From the NCBI RefSeq assembly GCF_014489635.1, contig NZ_CP060828.1, positions 6,656,001 to 6,720,000 on the forward strand: DNA of 64,000 bases. The letters are read 5' to 3'. This DNA comes from Streptomyces roseirectus (lineage in GTDB: Bacteria > Actinomycetota > Actinomycetes > Streptomycetales > Streptomycetaceae). Positions 1 through 10,339 of this stretch are shown one piece after another (position 1 is the first letter of the stretch; each line of letters starts with the position of its first letter). The notes beneath the pieces were generated by a model, which was given only the letters and a program-made list of their open reading frames with translations, ran no database searches and was not told the DNA's origin. Made by a program: the position numbers and the translations under genes.

Positions 1-1722
1 GTCGTCGCCCTGGGCATCGTCGTCGCCCGCGCGCTCCCGCAGCCCGTGAGCCGCCGGACGGCCTTCCTCGCGGCGCCCGTCGCGATCAGCCTCCTGATGG
101 TGTCGCTGCCGGTCCGCAACACCCTCTGGCTCGGGCAGACCAGCGTCATCCCGGTCCTGCTCGTCCTGCTCGGCTGCTTCGTCGCGCGCGGGCGCTACGC
201 GGGCGGCGCGCTGATCGGCGTCGCGGCGGCCCTCCAGCCGACGGTGCTGCTGTTCGCCGCGCTCCTGTGGTTCACGCGCAGGCGCCGGGCCGCCGCGACG
301 GCCGTCGGCACGTTCGTGGGGGCGACGGCGCTCGCGTGGGCGGCGATGCCGCACGACTCGTACACGTACTGGGTGCACCACATCGCCGGCACGGGCCTCG
401 GCGGCAAGGCCGACGACCTCGCCAACCAGTCCCTGCACGGCGCGCTCCTGCGCCTGGGGATGACCGGGCCCCTCGAAATCGCCCTGTTCCTCGCGCTCGG
501 CGCCACCGTCGCCGTCCTCGGCGTGCGCCGCGCCGTGCGGTACGCGCGCGACGGGCAGTTGCTGCTCGCCGTCGCGATCACCGGGTGCGCCGCCGTCGCC
601 GTGTCGCCGACGACCTGGCAGCACCAGTTGCTGTGGGTGCTGCTCGCGGTCGTCGGGCGGGTCGGGAAGCGGGCCTCGGACCGGTACGTGTGGCCCGTCG
701 CCGTCGTCCTGGTGATGACGCTTCCGGCCAAGATGATGCTGCCGAACATGGCCGCGCTGTACCCCGTCCGCGACAACATCGTCTTGTTCGCGGCCATCGC
801 CGCGGCGACGTTCCTGCCGTTCCTGTCGCGCAAGGACCCGCTGTACGCCGCGCCGACGCCGACGGAGTACGCGGCGCCGGTGCCCGCGCGCTGGCGCTGG
901 GTGCCGCTGCTGCCGTTCATGCGCCGCGTGCTGAGCCGCCCGAACCTGCTCCTGGAGCTGCTGCTCATCCGCGTCACGTACGCCGCGTACCAGAAGGTCC
1001 GCCTCGCGGCGACCGGCGGCAGCAACTCGGCGGGGCGCGTGCGCGCGGAGGAGCACGGGCAGCAGATCCTCGACATCGAGCGGTTCCTGCACATCGACAT
1101 CGAGCACACGGTCAACCACTGGGTCGTCGGCGTCTCCTGGCTGCGCAACTACTTCGACTTCTACTACGAGTCCTTCCACTTCGTCGTCCCGCTGTCCGTC
1201 CTCGCGGTCCTGTACTGGCGCAGACCTGTCGACTACCGCTGGGCGCGCGCGTCCCTCGGCTTCGCGACGCTCCTGGCCCTCGTCGGCTTCTGGCTCTACC
1301 CCCTCGCCCCGCCGCGCCTGATGCCCACGCTCGGCATCATCGACACGGTCCACGGCGTCCAGGACTTCTCCAAGCCCGACTACGGCACCCTCACGGCCCT
1401 CACCAACCAGTACGCCGCCATGCCGTCCCTCCACTTCGGCTGGTCCCTCTGGTGCGGCCTCGTCATCGCCATCGTCGCCCCCAAGTGGTGGATGAAGGCC
1501 CTCGGCCTCCTCCACCCCCTCTTCACCGTCTCCGCCATCGTCGCCACCGGCAACCACTGGATCCTCGACGCGGTCGGCGGCGCGGCCGTCGTCCTCGCCG
1601 GCTTCGGCCTCTCCTACGCCCTCATGGGCCCCCGGGCGCGGACGGTGACGAAGACGGCGACGGACGAACCCGACAGGGAACCGGAGAAGACGACCACCGC
1701 ACCTTCTCCTTCGCCGAGCTGA
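1..1722 (+). CDS. Glycosyltransferase 87 / PAP2 phosphatase fusion, 5' end outside window
   Basis: Membrane protein of the actinobacterial GT87-PAP2 fusion type, probably acting on polyprenyl-phosphate-linked sugars or on lipid phosphates at the membrane. The reading frame is open from base 1, and a GTG at 46 is internal-looking, so the true start is upstream. The first half is a run of hydrophobic segments typical of DUF2029/GT87 mannosyltransferases. The second half carries the PAP2 acid-phosphatase signatures, YAAMPSLHFGW with the PSxH motif and GNHWILDAVGG with the later His and Asp. The C-terminus is a short charged, Ser/Pro/Thr-rich cytoplasmic tail. Family assignment is confident; the substrate is inferred only. 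Confidence 0.85.
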   Translation, partial: VVALGIVVARALPQPVSRRTAFLAAPVAISLLMVSLPVRNTLWLGQTSVIPVLLVLLGCFVARGRYAGGALIGVAAALQPTVLLFAALLWFTRRRRAAATAVGTFVGATALAWAAMPHDSYTYWVHHIAGTGLGGKADDLANQSLHGALLRLGMTGPLEIALFLALGATVAVLGVRRAVRYARDGQLLLAVAITGCAAVAVSPTTWQHQLLWVLLAVVGRVGKRASDRYVWPVAVVLVMTLPAKMMLPNMAALYPVRDNIVLFAAIAAATFLPFLSRKDPLYAAPTPTEYAAPVPARWRWVPLLPFMRRVLSRPNLLLELLLIRVTYAAYQKVRLAATGGSNSAGRVRAEEHGQQILDIERFLHIDIEHTVNHWVVGVSWLRNYFDFYYESFHFVVPLSVLAVLYWRRPVDYRWARASLGFATLLALVGFWLYPLAPPRLMPTLGIIDTVHGVQDFSKPDYGTLTALTNQYAAMPSLHFGWSLWCGLVIAIVAPKWWMKALGLLHPLFTVSAIVATGNHWILDAVGGAAVVLAGFGLSYALMGPRARTVTKTATDEPDREPEKTTTAPSPSPS

Positions 1723-1771
1723 GCGGTGACCCGGTGGAAGTCGATCAGTTCTGGAACTTCTACAACGCGAT

Positions 1772-1996
1772 GTGAGCGGCGAGCCGTGTCCGGACTGCGG
1801 TCGGCGTCGGCTTGAGATTCGATACGTCGTCGACGGCGACAGCGGTATCGGCTACGTGTTGTTCTGGTGCGGAGCGTGTCTTCATGGCATCTCGGTCTCC
1901 CGTGTCCGGACTCCGGAAGGCGTGCCGGCAAGGCTGCTCGATGATTCGTCCGCTGTCGCGGACGTTCCGAACTTCGTTCGCCACGACGTGGGATGA
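1772..1996 (+). CDS. Small zinc-ribbon hypothetical protein
   Basis: A 74-residue protein with two CxxC knuckles, CPDC at residues 6-9 and CGAC at 33-36, separated by a beta-rich stretch, so a single zinc-ribbon fold is likely. It starts with GTG at 1772, and an ATG TGA in the other frame overlaps that start, which would fit translational coupling to an upstream frame; the usual upstream partner gene is not present intact. No clear Shine-Dalgarno sequence is visible. Function unknown; a nucleic-acid or protein-binding adaptor is the general expectation for such folds. Confidence 0.6.
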   Translation: MSGEPCPDCGRRRLEIRYVVDGDSGIGYVLFWCGACLHGISVSRVRTPEGVPARLLDDSSAVADVPNFVRHDVG

Positions 1997-2057
1997 GGTC
2001 CGCGAACGCGGTAGCCGGAGGGCCTCGTGGCGGTTGCTGTGAGGCCCTCGGTGGGGT

Positions 2058-2501
2058 TCAGGGCATGTTGTCCAGGTCCATCGGCGTCGCGCACTCGAAC
2101 CACACCGTCTTGCCCAGGTCGCGGATCGGGTCGGTGCCCCACTTGTCGGTGAGGGCGTCGACGAGGAGGAGGCCGCGGTCGGATTCGGGGTCGAGGGGCA
2201 AGCCCTTCCTGAACAAGGGGAGTTGGGGGCTCGGGTCGGTGACCTCGACGCGGATCGCGTTGGGCTGGCGGAGGATGAGGACCTGGCAGCGGCGTTCGGG
2301 GACGTGGCGGTGGACGTTCGTGACCAGTTCTGTCAGGGCCAGCTCGACCGTGTCCGTCACCTCCTCCGTGCCCCACTCCTTCAGGAGCGTGCGGACGATG
2401 CGCCGGATGTGCAGCGGGGAGTGGGTGCCGACCGTGAGGATCAGGCAGTACGTGGGAAAGAGGGGGCCACCCACTGGGATGGGGGGAAAGTGTTCGTTCA
2501 C
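2058..2501 (-). CDS. ATP-binding protein, anti-sigma-factor-like HATPase (RsbW/SpoIIAB type)
   Basis: A 147-residue stand-alone GHKL ATPase domain of the serine kinase/anti-sigma factor class. The N-box reads ALTELVTNVHRH and the G1-type box DRGLLLVDAL, with a short C-terminal strand ending in WFECA. Such proteins usually bind or phosphorylate anti-sigma antagonists, or sequester sigma factors. It is divergent from the XRE regulator at 2605 across a 103-bp gap containing a perfect 8-bp-armed inverted repeat. HATPase plus XRE/DUF5753 plus DUF397 is the gene set found at whiJ- and abaA-type loci in Streptomyces, so a developmental or stress signalling role is inferred. Confidence 0.85.
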   Translation of the reverse strand: MNEHFPPIPVGGPLFPTYCLILTVGTHSPLHIRRIVRTLLKEWGTEEVTDTVELALTELVTNVHRHVPERRCQVLILRQPNAIRVEVTDPSPQLPLFRKGLPLDPESDRGLLLVDALTDKWGTDPIRDLGKTVWFECATPMDLDNMP

Positions 2502-2547
2502 GGTACGAGCCTGGACCCTCTTCCCTACTCTGGGCTACCAGATGAAT

Positions 2548-2575
2548 ACAACCCGTCCCGTTGTTTGCGGGTTGT
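2548..2575. promoter_or_regulatory. Inverted repeat in the divergent WhiJ-like/HATPase promoter
   Basis: Perfect 8-bp arms, ACAACCCG at 2548-2555 and CGGGTTGT at 2568-2575, separated by 12 bp, lie between the two divergent starts. They are a candidate operator for the XRE regulator encoded at 2605, by position only. Confidence 0.45.
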
Positions 2576-3412
2576 CGAAACTCTGTGCCAGAGAGGGGAC
2601 TTGGGTGACCCACATCAACGTTCTCGACCCGGGGGCGTCGCCGCTCGACTACTACGGCTTCGAGCTGCGCCGATTCCGCGAGGCCGCTGGGCTCACACAG
2701 GGGCAGCTCGGCGACATCATCAACTTCACGGGCTCGTTGATCGGTCAGATCGAGAACGCGCGCAAGGTCCCCACGCTCGACTTCAGCCAGCGGATCGACG
2801 CCGCGCTGAACACGGACGGCTTCTTCTCGCGCCTCGTCATCCTCGTCCTGCGCTCACAACTCCCGGCGTGGTTCCAGCAGGTGGCGGAGCTCGAGGCGCG
2901 GGCCGTCGAGATCCTCACGTTCCAGATCGGCATGATCCACGGCCTCCTCCAGACCCCGGCGTACGCGCGCGCCACGCTCGGCACGATGGACCAGGTCGAC
3001 CTCGACAACCGCACCACCGCCCGCCTCGCCCGCCAGCGCATCCTGGAGAAGGACGAACCCCCGGTCTTCTGGGCCATCGTCAGCGAGGCCGCCCTGTACC
3101 AGGAGATCGGCGGTCCGAACGTCATGCGGGAGCAACTGGCGCATCTGTTGTCCTTCGAGGACAACCCCAGGGTCAACATCCAGATCCTGCCGTTCGCGGC
3201 TGGCGCGCACGCGGGACTCACGGGGTCGTTCACGGTCTTCGGCTTCTCGGACGACCCCACCATCGTCTACACAGAGGGGTACGGCACCGGGCATCCCACC
3301 GCCAACCCGGACACCGTCAAAGACTGCTCGCTCCGTTACGATCATCTCCAGGCCGCCGCACACTCCATCAAGGACTCGGCGGAGTTGATTCGGCGGGTGA
3401 TGGAGGAACGCT

Positions 3413-4851
<1,439 letters not shown>

Positions 4852-4940
4852 TCACCGCAAGGGTCTTGCAGCCTCAAGCGCCCTGAACTACGGTCACCGC
4901 ACCTATTTCTGATCAGCCGTCAGATTGCGGGAGCTGTCTC

Positions 4941-6176
4941 ATGCCCTGTCCAGCGCTTCCCGACGGGTTCGACTTCACCGACCCCGACCTGCTGCATCAC
5001 CGAGTCCCCCTCCCGGAGTTCGCCGAGCTGCGCAGCGTCGAACCGGTGCGCTGGATACCGCAGTCCGGCAACGTCGCGGGTTTCCAGGACGACGGCTACT
5101 GGGCGGTCACCCGGCACGCCGACGTCCGGTACGTCTCGACCCACCCGGAGCTCTTCTCGTCCTCCGTCAACACCGCGATCATCCGTTTCAACGACCACAT
5201 CGAGCGCGCGTCCATCGAGGCGCAGCGCCTGATCATGCTGAACATGGACCCGCCGGAGCACACCCGCGTCCGCCAGATCGTCCAGCGCGGCTTCACGCCC
5301 CGCTCGATCCGCGCGCTCGAAGAGCGGCTGCGCAACCGCGCGCACGACATCGTCGAGACCGTCCGGGGCAGCTCCGAACCCTTCGACTTCGTCACCGAGG
5401 TCGCCTGTGAACTGCCTCTCCAGGCCATCGCCGAGCTGATCGGCATCCCTCAGGCGGACCGGGCGCGGATCTTCGACTGGTCCAACAAGATGATCGCGTA
5501 CGACGACCCCGAGTACGCCGTCACGGAGGAGGTCGGGCAGCAGTCCGCCGCCGAGATCATCTCCTACGCGATGACCATGGCCGGCGAGCGCAAGAAGTGC
5601 CCGGCGCACGACATCGTCTCCACCCTCGTCGCCGCCGAGGACGAAGGGAACCTGAACTCCGACGAGTTCGGCTTCTTCGTGCTGATGCTCGCCGTCGCCG
5701 GGAACGAGACGACGCGCAACGCCATCACCCACGGCATGCACGCGTTCCTGACGCACCCTCAGCAGTGGGAGCTGTACTGCCGCGAGCGGCCCTCGACCAC
5801 CGCCGAGGAGATCGTCCGCTGGGCCACTCCGGTCGTGTCGTTCCAGCGAACGGCCACGCAGGACACGGAGTTGGGCGGCAAGCAGATCAAGAAGGGGGAG
5901 CGGGTGGGGCTGTTCTACGCCTCCGCCAACCACGACCCCGAAGTCTTCGAGCGGCCGGGCGAGTTCGACGTCACCAGAGACCCGAACCCCCACCTCGGGT
6001 TCGGAGGCGGGGGTCCGCATTACTGCCTGGGCAAGTCACTGGCCGTCCTGGAGATCGACCTCATCTTCAACGCGATCGCCGACGCACTGCCGGGTATTCG
6101 ACTGGTCGAGGATCCCCGGCGGTTGAGGTCGGCGTGGATCAACGGCGTCAAGGAGCTGAAGGTCAGCGCCAGTTGA
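4941..6176 (+). CDS. Cytochrome P450, CYP125-like steroid C26/C27 monooxygenase
   Basis: 411 residues. The I-helix oxygen-activation motif AGNETTRN lies at 253-260, the ExxR at 290-293 (EIVR), and the heme-binding loop FGGGGPHYCLG holds Cys362. Large stretches resemble my memory of mycobacterial CYP125 (DFTDP..., FAELRS, QRLIMLNMDPPEHTR, GFFVLMLAVAGNETTRN, RLRSAWINGVK). CYP125 oxidises the terminal side-chain carbon of cholesterol or cholestenone. Electron supply probably comes from the 3Fe-4S ferredoxin at 10093. The ATG at 4941 is chosen because it precedes the conserved N-terminal PDGFDFTDPD. Subfamily call strong, substrate inferred. Confidence 0.88.
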   Translation: MPCPALPDGFDFTDPDLLHHRVPLPEFAELRSVEPVRWIPQSGNVAGFQDDGYWAVTRHADVRYVSTHPELFSSSVNTAIIRFNDHIERASIEAQRLIMLNMDPPEHTRVRQIVQRGFTPRSIRALEERLRNRAHDIVETVRGSSEPFDFVTEVACELPLQAIAELIGIPQADRARIFDWSNKMIAYDDPEYAVTEEVGQQSAAEIISYAMTMAGERKKCPAHDIVSTLVAAEDEGNLNSDEFGFFVLMLAVAGNETTRNAITHGMHAFLTHPQQWELYCRERPSTTAEEIVRWATPVVSFQRTATQDTELGGKQIKKGERVGLFYASANHDPEVFERPGEFDVTRDPNPHLGFGGGGPHYCLGKSLAVLEIDLIFNAIADALPGIRLVEDPRRLRSAWINGVKELKVSAS

Positions 6177-6200
6177 CCGAAAAGTCGGCCGGGCGGGGGA

Positions 6201-6665
6201 TCAGTACCAGCCGTTCGACTGCCAGAAGCTCCACGCGGCGGCCGGGCTGCCGTACCGCGAAGTCATGTAGTCCAGGCCCCACTTGATCTGCGTGGCGGCG
6301 TTGGTCTTCCAGTCGGAGCCGGCCGAGGCCATCTTCGAACCGGGCAGGGCCTGGACGAGGCCGTAGGCGCCGGAGGAGGAGTTCGTCGCGTCGACGTCCC
6401 AGCCGGACTCGTGCTCGACGATGTGCGCGAAGGCGTTGTACTGGGCCGAGTCCGGGATCAGCTGCTTGGCGATCGCCTTCGCCTCGGAGGCGGAGTCCAC
6501 GGACGCGGACGCCGCGTGGGCGGGGGCCGCGGTGAGGGCCATGCCGACGGCGGCGGTGGCCACGGCGGCGGTGGAGAGGGCCTTCTTCGGGGACAGGGCG
6601 ATGCGGCGGACGGCAGCGAAAGACACGGGAACCTTTTTCTTCGGGGACAGGGCGGTCGCTCGCAC
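6201..6665 (-). CDS. Secreted lytic-transglycosylase-like (SLT) protein
   Basis: 154 residues: a signal peptide (KKALSTAAVATAAVGMALTA ending in PAHAASA), a short helical spacer, then a compact lysozyme-like domain with HIVEHESGWDVDATN (catalytic Glu), SSGAYGLVQALPGSKM and WGLDYMTSRYGSPAAAW. This matches the small SLT/transglycosylase proteins secreted by Streptomyces for peptidoglycan turnover. GTG 6665 is the longest start; GTG 6626 has an AAAGG five bases upstream and is a good alternative. The leader contains an 18-bp direct repeat (6583-6600 and 6637-6654) that duplicates the residues ALSPKK. Confidence 0.85.
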   Translation of the reverse strand: MRATALSPKKKVPVSFAAVRRIALSPKKALSTAAVATAAVGMALTAAPAHAASASVDSASEAKAIAKQLIPDSAQYNAFAHIVEHESGWDVDATNSSSGAYGLVQALPGSKMASAGSDWKTNAATQIKWGLDYMTSRYGSPAAAWSFWQSNGWY

Positions 6666-6861
6666 CGGGGGAGTCGCACCTCCGGCTCATGCGTCGGCGC
6701 CGAAGCCCGTGGGCTGTCGGCGCCGTGCGACGTCATCCAGAGAAGCAGGCGGAAGCGGTGCCCGCAAACACCCCCTTTACTAGTTCTCGTCGCATTTGGG
6801 GTGGGCGGGATTCGTGTGAGCTGGGTCTCAATCCGCAGGTCAGGGGCATGATTGGCGTGGG

Positions 6862-6913
6862 CATGACCCATGTCTGGGGCTACGAACCGGCTTCGTAGGT
6901 GACATGGGTCATG
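6862..6913 (-). terminator. Nested two-stem hairpin, likely terminator
   Basis: The outer arms CATGACCCATGTC (6862-6874) and GACATGGGTCATG (6901-6913) are perfect 13-bp complements. Inside them CTACGAA (6880-6886) and TTCGTAG (6892-6898) form a second stem. It lies just downstream of the secreted-protein gene ending at 6953, so a terminator for that transcript is the simplest reading. Each outer arm is itself nearly palindromic, so a protein-binding role is also possible. Confidence 0.6.
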
Positions 6914-6952
6914 TGGGGTGGTTCACCGCTCAACGGCGCATTTCGGCTGTTT

Positions 6953-7297
6953 CTAGCTGAAAGTCACCGAACGGAACTCCGTGCGCTCGCCCCCGCCGGA
7001 CTGCGGCACCAGCGCCGTCGCCTCGCCCGTGCAGTCGGGGTTCTCGAACACCACGGCCGTGGAGCCCGTGTCGTTGTACGCGTAGCGCGCGGGGGAGCTG
7101 GAGGAAGGGTTCGCCACCTCCGGCAGCGTGACGCAGCCCCGGCTCGGCGGGTCCACCAGGGTGGCCACCTGCGGGGAGCCGTCCAGGCCGGTGTAGGCGT
7201 AGAAGAAGGTGCCGTCGGCCGCCGACGCCGAGGTGGGAACGGCGACGAGCAGGGCCAGAGCGCCGGCCGCGGCGGCCAGGGTGGTGCGGATGCGCAT
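6953..7297 (-). CDS. Small secreted protein of unknown function
   Basis: 114 residues. A clear Sec signal peptide (RIRTTLAAAAGALALLVAVP, cleavage near SASAADG) leads into an approximately 85-residue, beta-rich mature part with two Cys (RGCVTLP and NPDCTGE), which could form one disulfide. AGGAAAGGA lies a few bases before ATG 7297. It resembles small exported Streptomyces proteins carrying one cystine, but I do not recognise a family. It stands alone on its transcript, bounded downstream by the hairpin at 6862-6913. Confidence 0.75.
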   Translation of the reverse strand: MRIRTTLAAAAGALALLVAVPTSASAADGTFFYAYTGLDGSPQVATLVDPPSRGCVTLPEVANPSSSSPARYAYNDTGSTAVVFENPDCTGEATALVPQSGGGERTEFRSVTFS

Positions 7298-7484
7298 GCG
7301 CGCGGTTCCTTTCCTGGGGCTCTCCGTAACTCATGGGAGGCATAAGGATCCGGAGAGTGATGAGTGTTACGGCACCAGCTCTGCCCAGGCGAACCGGGGT
7401 CATGCCGGTACTCACTCGGACGAAGGACCGCGCGCCAGTGCGTTTACGTGGCCCCCGCATTTATGCGAGCGCGGCAACGGACCT

Positions 7485-8528
7485 CTACTCGGCCACCGCG
7501 ACGTACGTCACCGGATCGCTCCCCGGCACCGCCTCCACCCGCCCCAGCTTCACCAGCCGCCTGACGTGCGCCTCCGCCTCCGACACCGCGATGTTCCGGG
7601 AGCCGTACGGGATCTCCTCCCAGGGCCGGTTCCACTCCATGAGTTCCGCGAGCCGCCACGGGGTCAGGGGCGTTGTCAGTAGCGCGTGCAATGCTGAAAG
7701 CCGCTGGTCGTGGTGGTCCAGCAGGGCCCGGACGCGGGCCGGGGCGTCGGTGAACGGGTACTGGTGAGCGGGCAGGACCTCGGAGGGGGTGAGACGGGCC
7801 ATACGTTCCAGGGAGTCGAGGTAGTCACCCAGCGGGTCCGTGACGGTCGCGTCGTCCGGGTCCTCGTACAGGCCGATGTGGGGAGTGATCTCGGGAAGGA
7901 GGTGGTCGCCGGAGAAGAGACGGCCCCTGCCGGGGAGGTTCTGCGGGTGGTCCTCCTCCAGGTGCAGGCAGACGTGGCCCGGAGTGTGGCCCGGCGTCCA
8001 GATCGCGCGCAGCCGCCGGCCCGCGAGGGGCAGAAGTTCGCCGGGGACGATCTCCCGGTCCGGGAGCGCCGGGGAGAAACCGGGGAGCGGGCGCCCAGGG
8101 GGCCGGCGCAGTGGCGCCACGTGCGACTCCGGCGCCCCCGCCGCCGTCAGCTTCGCCGCCATGTACGCGTACCAGCGCTCCGGCCGCGTCTCGCGCGTAC
8201 GGCGGACGATCGCCGCGTCCGCCTCGTGCATCGCGATCCACGCGCCGGACGCTTCGCGGACCTTGCCGCACAGGCCGTGGTGGTCGGGGTGGTGGTGCGT
8301 GACGAGCACGCCGGTCAGCTCCTCGACCGACGTCCCGCACGCCGCGAGGCCCCGGACGAGGGTGTCCCACGACGCCGGGTCGTCCCAGCCGGTGTCCACC
8401 AGCACCGGGCCGCCGTCCGTGTCGATCACGTAGACCAGCGTGTACCCCAACGGGTTGTCCGGTATGGGGACTTGGAGGGAGCGGACACCGCCGCCATGGT
8501 CGTGACTCGTCGTCCCGGTCCCCGTCAT
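7485..8528 (-). CDS. MBL-fold metallo-hydrolase
   Basis: 347 residues with the metallo-beta-lactamase signature THHHPDHHG (about residues 77-85), DTGWDDP before it, and the later metal ligands GHTPGHVCLHLE and LFSGDHLLPEI. Such enzymes hydrolyse thioesters, lactones or phosphodiesters. The ATG at 8528 has CGGAGGGCAC directly upstream and was preferred over the longer frame to 8600. The divergent partner is the aldehyde dehydrogenase at 8639, with a KstR-type box between them, so a role in the steroid/acyl-CoA block, perhaps as a thioesterase or lactonase, is inferred from context only. Confidence 0.85.
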   Translation of the reverse strand: MTGTGTTSHDHGGGVRSLQVPIPDNPLGYTLVYVIDTDGGPVLVDTGWDDPASWDTLVRGLAACGTSVEELTGVLVTHHHPDHHGLCGKVREASGAWIAMHEADAAIVRRTRETRPERWYAYMAAKLTAAGAPESHVAPLRRPPGRPLPGFSPALPDREIVPGELLPLAGRRLRAIWTPGHTPGHVCLHLEEDHPQNLPGRGRLFSGDHLLPEITPHIGLYEDPDDATVTDPLGDYLDSLERMARLTPSEVLPAHQYPFTDAPARVRALLDHHDQRLSALHALLTTPLTPWRLAELMEWNRPWEEIPYGSRNIAVSEAEAHVRRLVKLGRVEAVPGSDPVTYVAVAE

Positions 8529-8573
8529 GTGCCCTCCGATGCCCGGCGCCCCATGGCCATTGCCCACTATAAC

Positions 8574-8587
8574 TAGAACTGGTATCA
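8574..8587. promoter_or_regulatory. KstR-type operator, MBL/aldehyde dehydrogenase promoter
   Basis: T-AG-AAC-TG-GTA-TC-A matches TnnAACnnGTTnnA with one mismatch, in the 110-bp divergent intergenic region. It is preceded by the same AACTAGAAC-like flank seen at 4803. Confidence 0.6.
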
Positions 8588-8638
8588 GTTCCTGAAACAC
8601 CGTCAGAAACCGGGGCCGATACCGAGGGCGTGGTCGTG

Positions 8639-10090
8639 ATGGGCGAGGTCGTGGAGTACGGGCAGCTGGTCGTCGGCGGGGAGTTGGTCGATCCGCTGGG
8701 GGACGGGGTCATCGAGGTGGTCTCGCCGCACACCGAGGAGGTCATCGGGCGGGTGCCGGACGCGTCCTTCGGGGACGTCGACCGGGCCGTCGGGGTGGCG
8801 CGGCGGGCGTTCGACGAGGGGCCCTGGCCGCGGCTGCCGCTGGAGGAGCGGATCGCCGTCGTCGCGCGGATCAAGGACGGGATCGCCGCGCGCCACGAGG
8901 AGCTGGCGCGGGTCATCTCCAGCGAGAACGGGTCGCCGTACTCCTGGAGCGTGCTCGGGCAGGCGCTCGCGTCGATGATGGTGTGGGACGCGGCGATCAC
9001 CGTCGCGCGGGGGTTCGTGTTCGAGGAGCGGCGGGACGGGGTGCTCGGCAAGATCCTCGTCCGGCGGGAGCCCATGGGGGTCGTCGCCGCCGTCATCCCC
9101 TGGAACACGCCGCAGTTCGTCGCCGCGTCCAAGCTGGGTCCCGCGCTGCTGAGCGGGTGCGCGGTCGTGCTCAAGCCGTCGCCCGAGGCGCCGCTCGACA
9201 GTTACGTCCTCGCCGAGATCTGCCGGGACGCCGGGCTGCCCGAAGGGGTGTTGTCGATCCTGCCCGGCGGACGGGAGACGGGGGAGTACCTGGTCGGGCA
9301 CGCCGACGTCGACAAGGTCGCGTTCACCGGGTCCGTCGCCGCCGGGAAGCGGGTCATGGAGGTGGCCGCGCGGAACCTGACGCGGGTCACGCTGGAGCTC
9401 GGGGGGAAGTCGGCGGCGATCGTCCTGCCCGACGCGGACGTCTCCGCCGCCGTCGCCGGGATCGGGCCCGCCGCCTGGATGAACAACGGACAGGCGTGCG
9501 TCGCGCAGACGCGGGTGCTGCTGCCCCGCGCGCGCTACGACGAGTTCGCCGAGGCGTTCGTCGCCGCCGTGCGCGAGCTGAAGGTCGGGGACCCGCTCGA
9601 CCCCGCGACGCAGATCGGACCGCTGGTCGCCCGGCGGCAGCAGGAGCGGAGCTTCGAGTACATCCGGATCGGGCAGGAGGAGGGCGCCAAGGTGCTCGTC
9701 GGGGGCGGGCGGCCGGACGGGCTCGACCGGGGGTGGTACGTCCAGCCCACGCTGCTCGGCGGGGTCGACAACGGGATGCGGGTCGCCCGCGAGGAGATCT
9801 TCGGTCCAGTCATCTGCCTCATCCCCTACGGCGACGAGGACGAGGCCGTCCGGATCGCCAACGACTCCGAGTACGGGCTGAGCGGGAGCGTCTGGACCGG
9901 GGACGTCGAGCGCGGGATCGACATCGCCCGTCAGGTGCGGACCGGGACGTACAACGTGAACACGTTCAGCCTCGATATGCTCGGCCCTTTCGGCGGGTAC
10001 AAGAACAGCGGCCTCGGTCGGGAATTCGGGCCCGAGGGATTCGGTGAATACCTCGAACACAAGATGATCCACCTGCCGGCCGGGGCCTAG
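8639..10090 (+). CDS. Aldehyde dehydrogenase family protein
   Basis: 483 residues, full-length NAD(P)-dependent ALDH. Visible motifs are VIPWNTPQF and KPSPEAPL (cofactor binding), FTGSVAAGKRV, the general base E253 in LELGGKSA and the catalytic C287 in NNGQACVAQTR, with EEIFGPV near the C-terminus. It oxidises an aldehyde to the acid; in this setting it may complete oxidation of a P450- or dehydrogenase-derived side-chain aldehyde. ATG 8639 was chosen because GAGGG lies ten bases upstream; GTG 8630 and 8636 are alternatives. Two bases separate it from the ferredoxin gene. Confidence 0.88.
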   Translation: MGEVVEYGQLVVGGELVDPLGDGVIEVVSPHTEEVIGRVPDASFGDVDRAVGVARRAFDEGPWPRLPLEERIAVVARIKDGIAARHEELARVISSENGSPYSWSVLGQALASMMVWDAAITVARGFVFEERRDGVLGKILVRREPMGVVAAVIPWNTPQFVAASKLGPALLSGCAVVLKPSPEAPLDSYVLAEICRDAGLPEGVLSILPGGRETGEYLVGHADVDKVAFTGSVAAGKRVMEVAARNLTRVTLELGGKSAAIVLPDADVSAAVAGIGPAAWMNNGQACVAQTRVLLPRARYDEFAEAFVAAVRELKVGDPLDPATQIGPLVARRQQERSFEYIRIGQEEGAKVLVGGGRPDGLDRGWYVQPTLLGGVDNGMRVAREEIFGPVICLIPYGDEDEAVRIANDSEYGLSGSVWTGDVERGIDIARQVRTGTYNVNTFSLDMLGPFGGYKNSGLGREFGPEGFGEYLEHKMIHLPAGA

Positions 10091-10092
10091 CC

Positions 10093-10326
10093 GTGGGCGA
10101 TCGCTGGCGGCTCGACGTGGACCGGTCCCTGTGTATCGGGTCCGCGCAGTGCGTCCACCGGACCCAGGGGTTCTTCCAGCTCGACGAGGGTCGGCAGGCC
10201 CGGCCCTCGGAGGCGGAGACCGACGCGAGCGAGATCATTCTGGAGGCGGCCGAGAACTGTCCCGTCGAGGCGATTTATATTTCCCTCGCGGAAAGCGGGG
10301 AGGTGGTTTTCCCGCCTGAGGATTAG
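10093..10326 (+). CDS. [3Fe-4S] ferredoxin
   Basis: 77 residues with the three-cysteine pattern of P450-associated 3Fe-4S ferredoxins: CIGSAQC near the N-terminus and CPVEAI near the C-terminus. It lies two bases behind the aldehyde dehydrogenase, in the same transcript. Electron donor to the CYP125-like P450 is the likely role, inferred from family and the shared KstR-type control; no dedicated ferredoxin reductase is encoded nearby. The start is GTG 10093. Confidence 0.88.
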   Translation: MGDRWRLDVDRSLCIGSAQCVHRTQGFFQLDEGRQARPSEAETDASEIILEAAENCPVEAIYISLAESGEVVFPPED

Positions 10327-10339
10327 AGGGCCTTTCTCC

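Noticed and set aside
6666..6860. c-di-AMP (ydaO-type) riboswitch upstream of the transglycosylase gene
   Set aside because: Such riboswitches precede some Streptomyces cell-wall hydrolase genes, but I could not find the conserved riboswitch segments in this leader.
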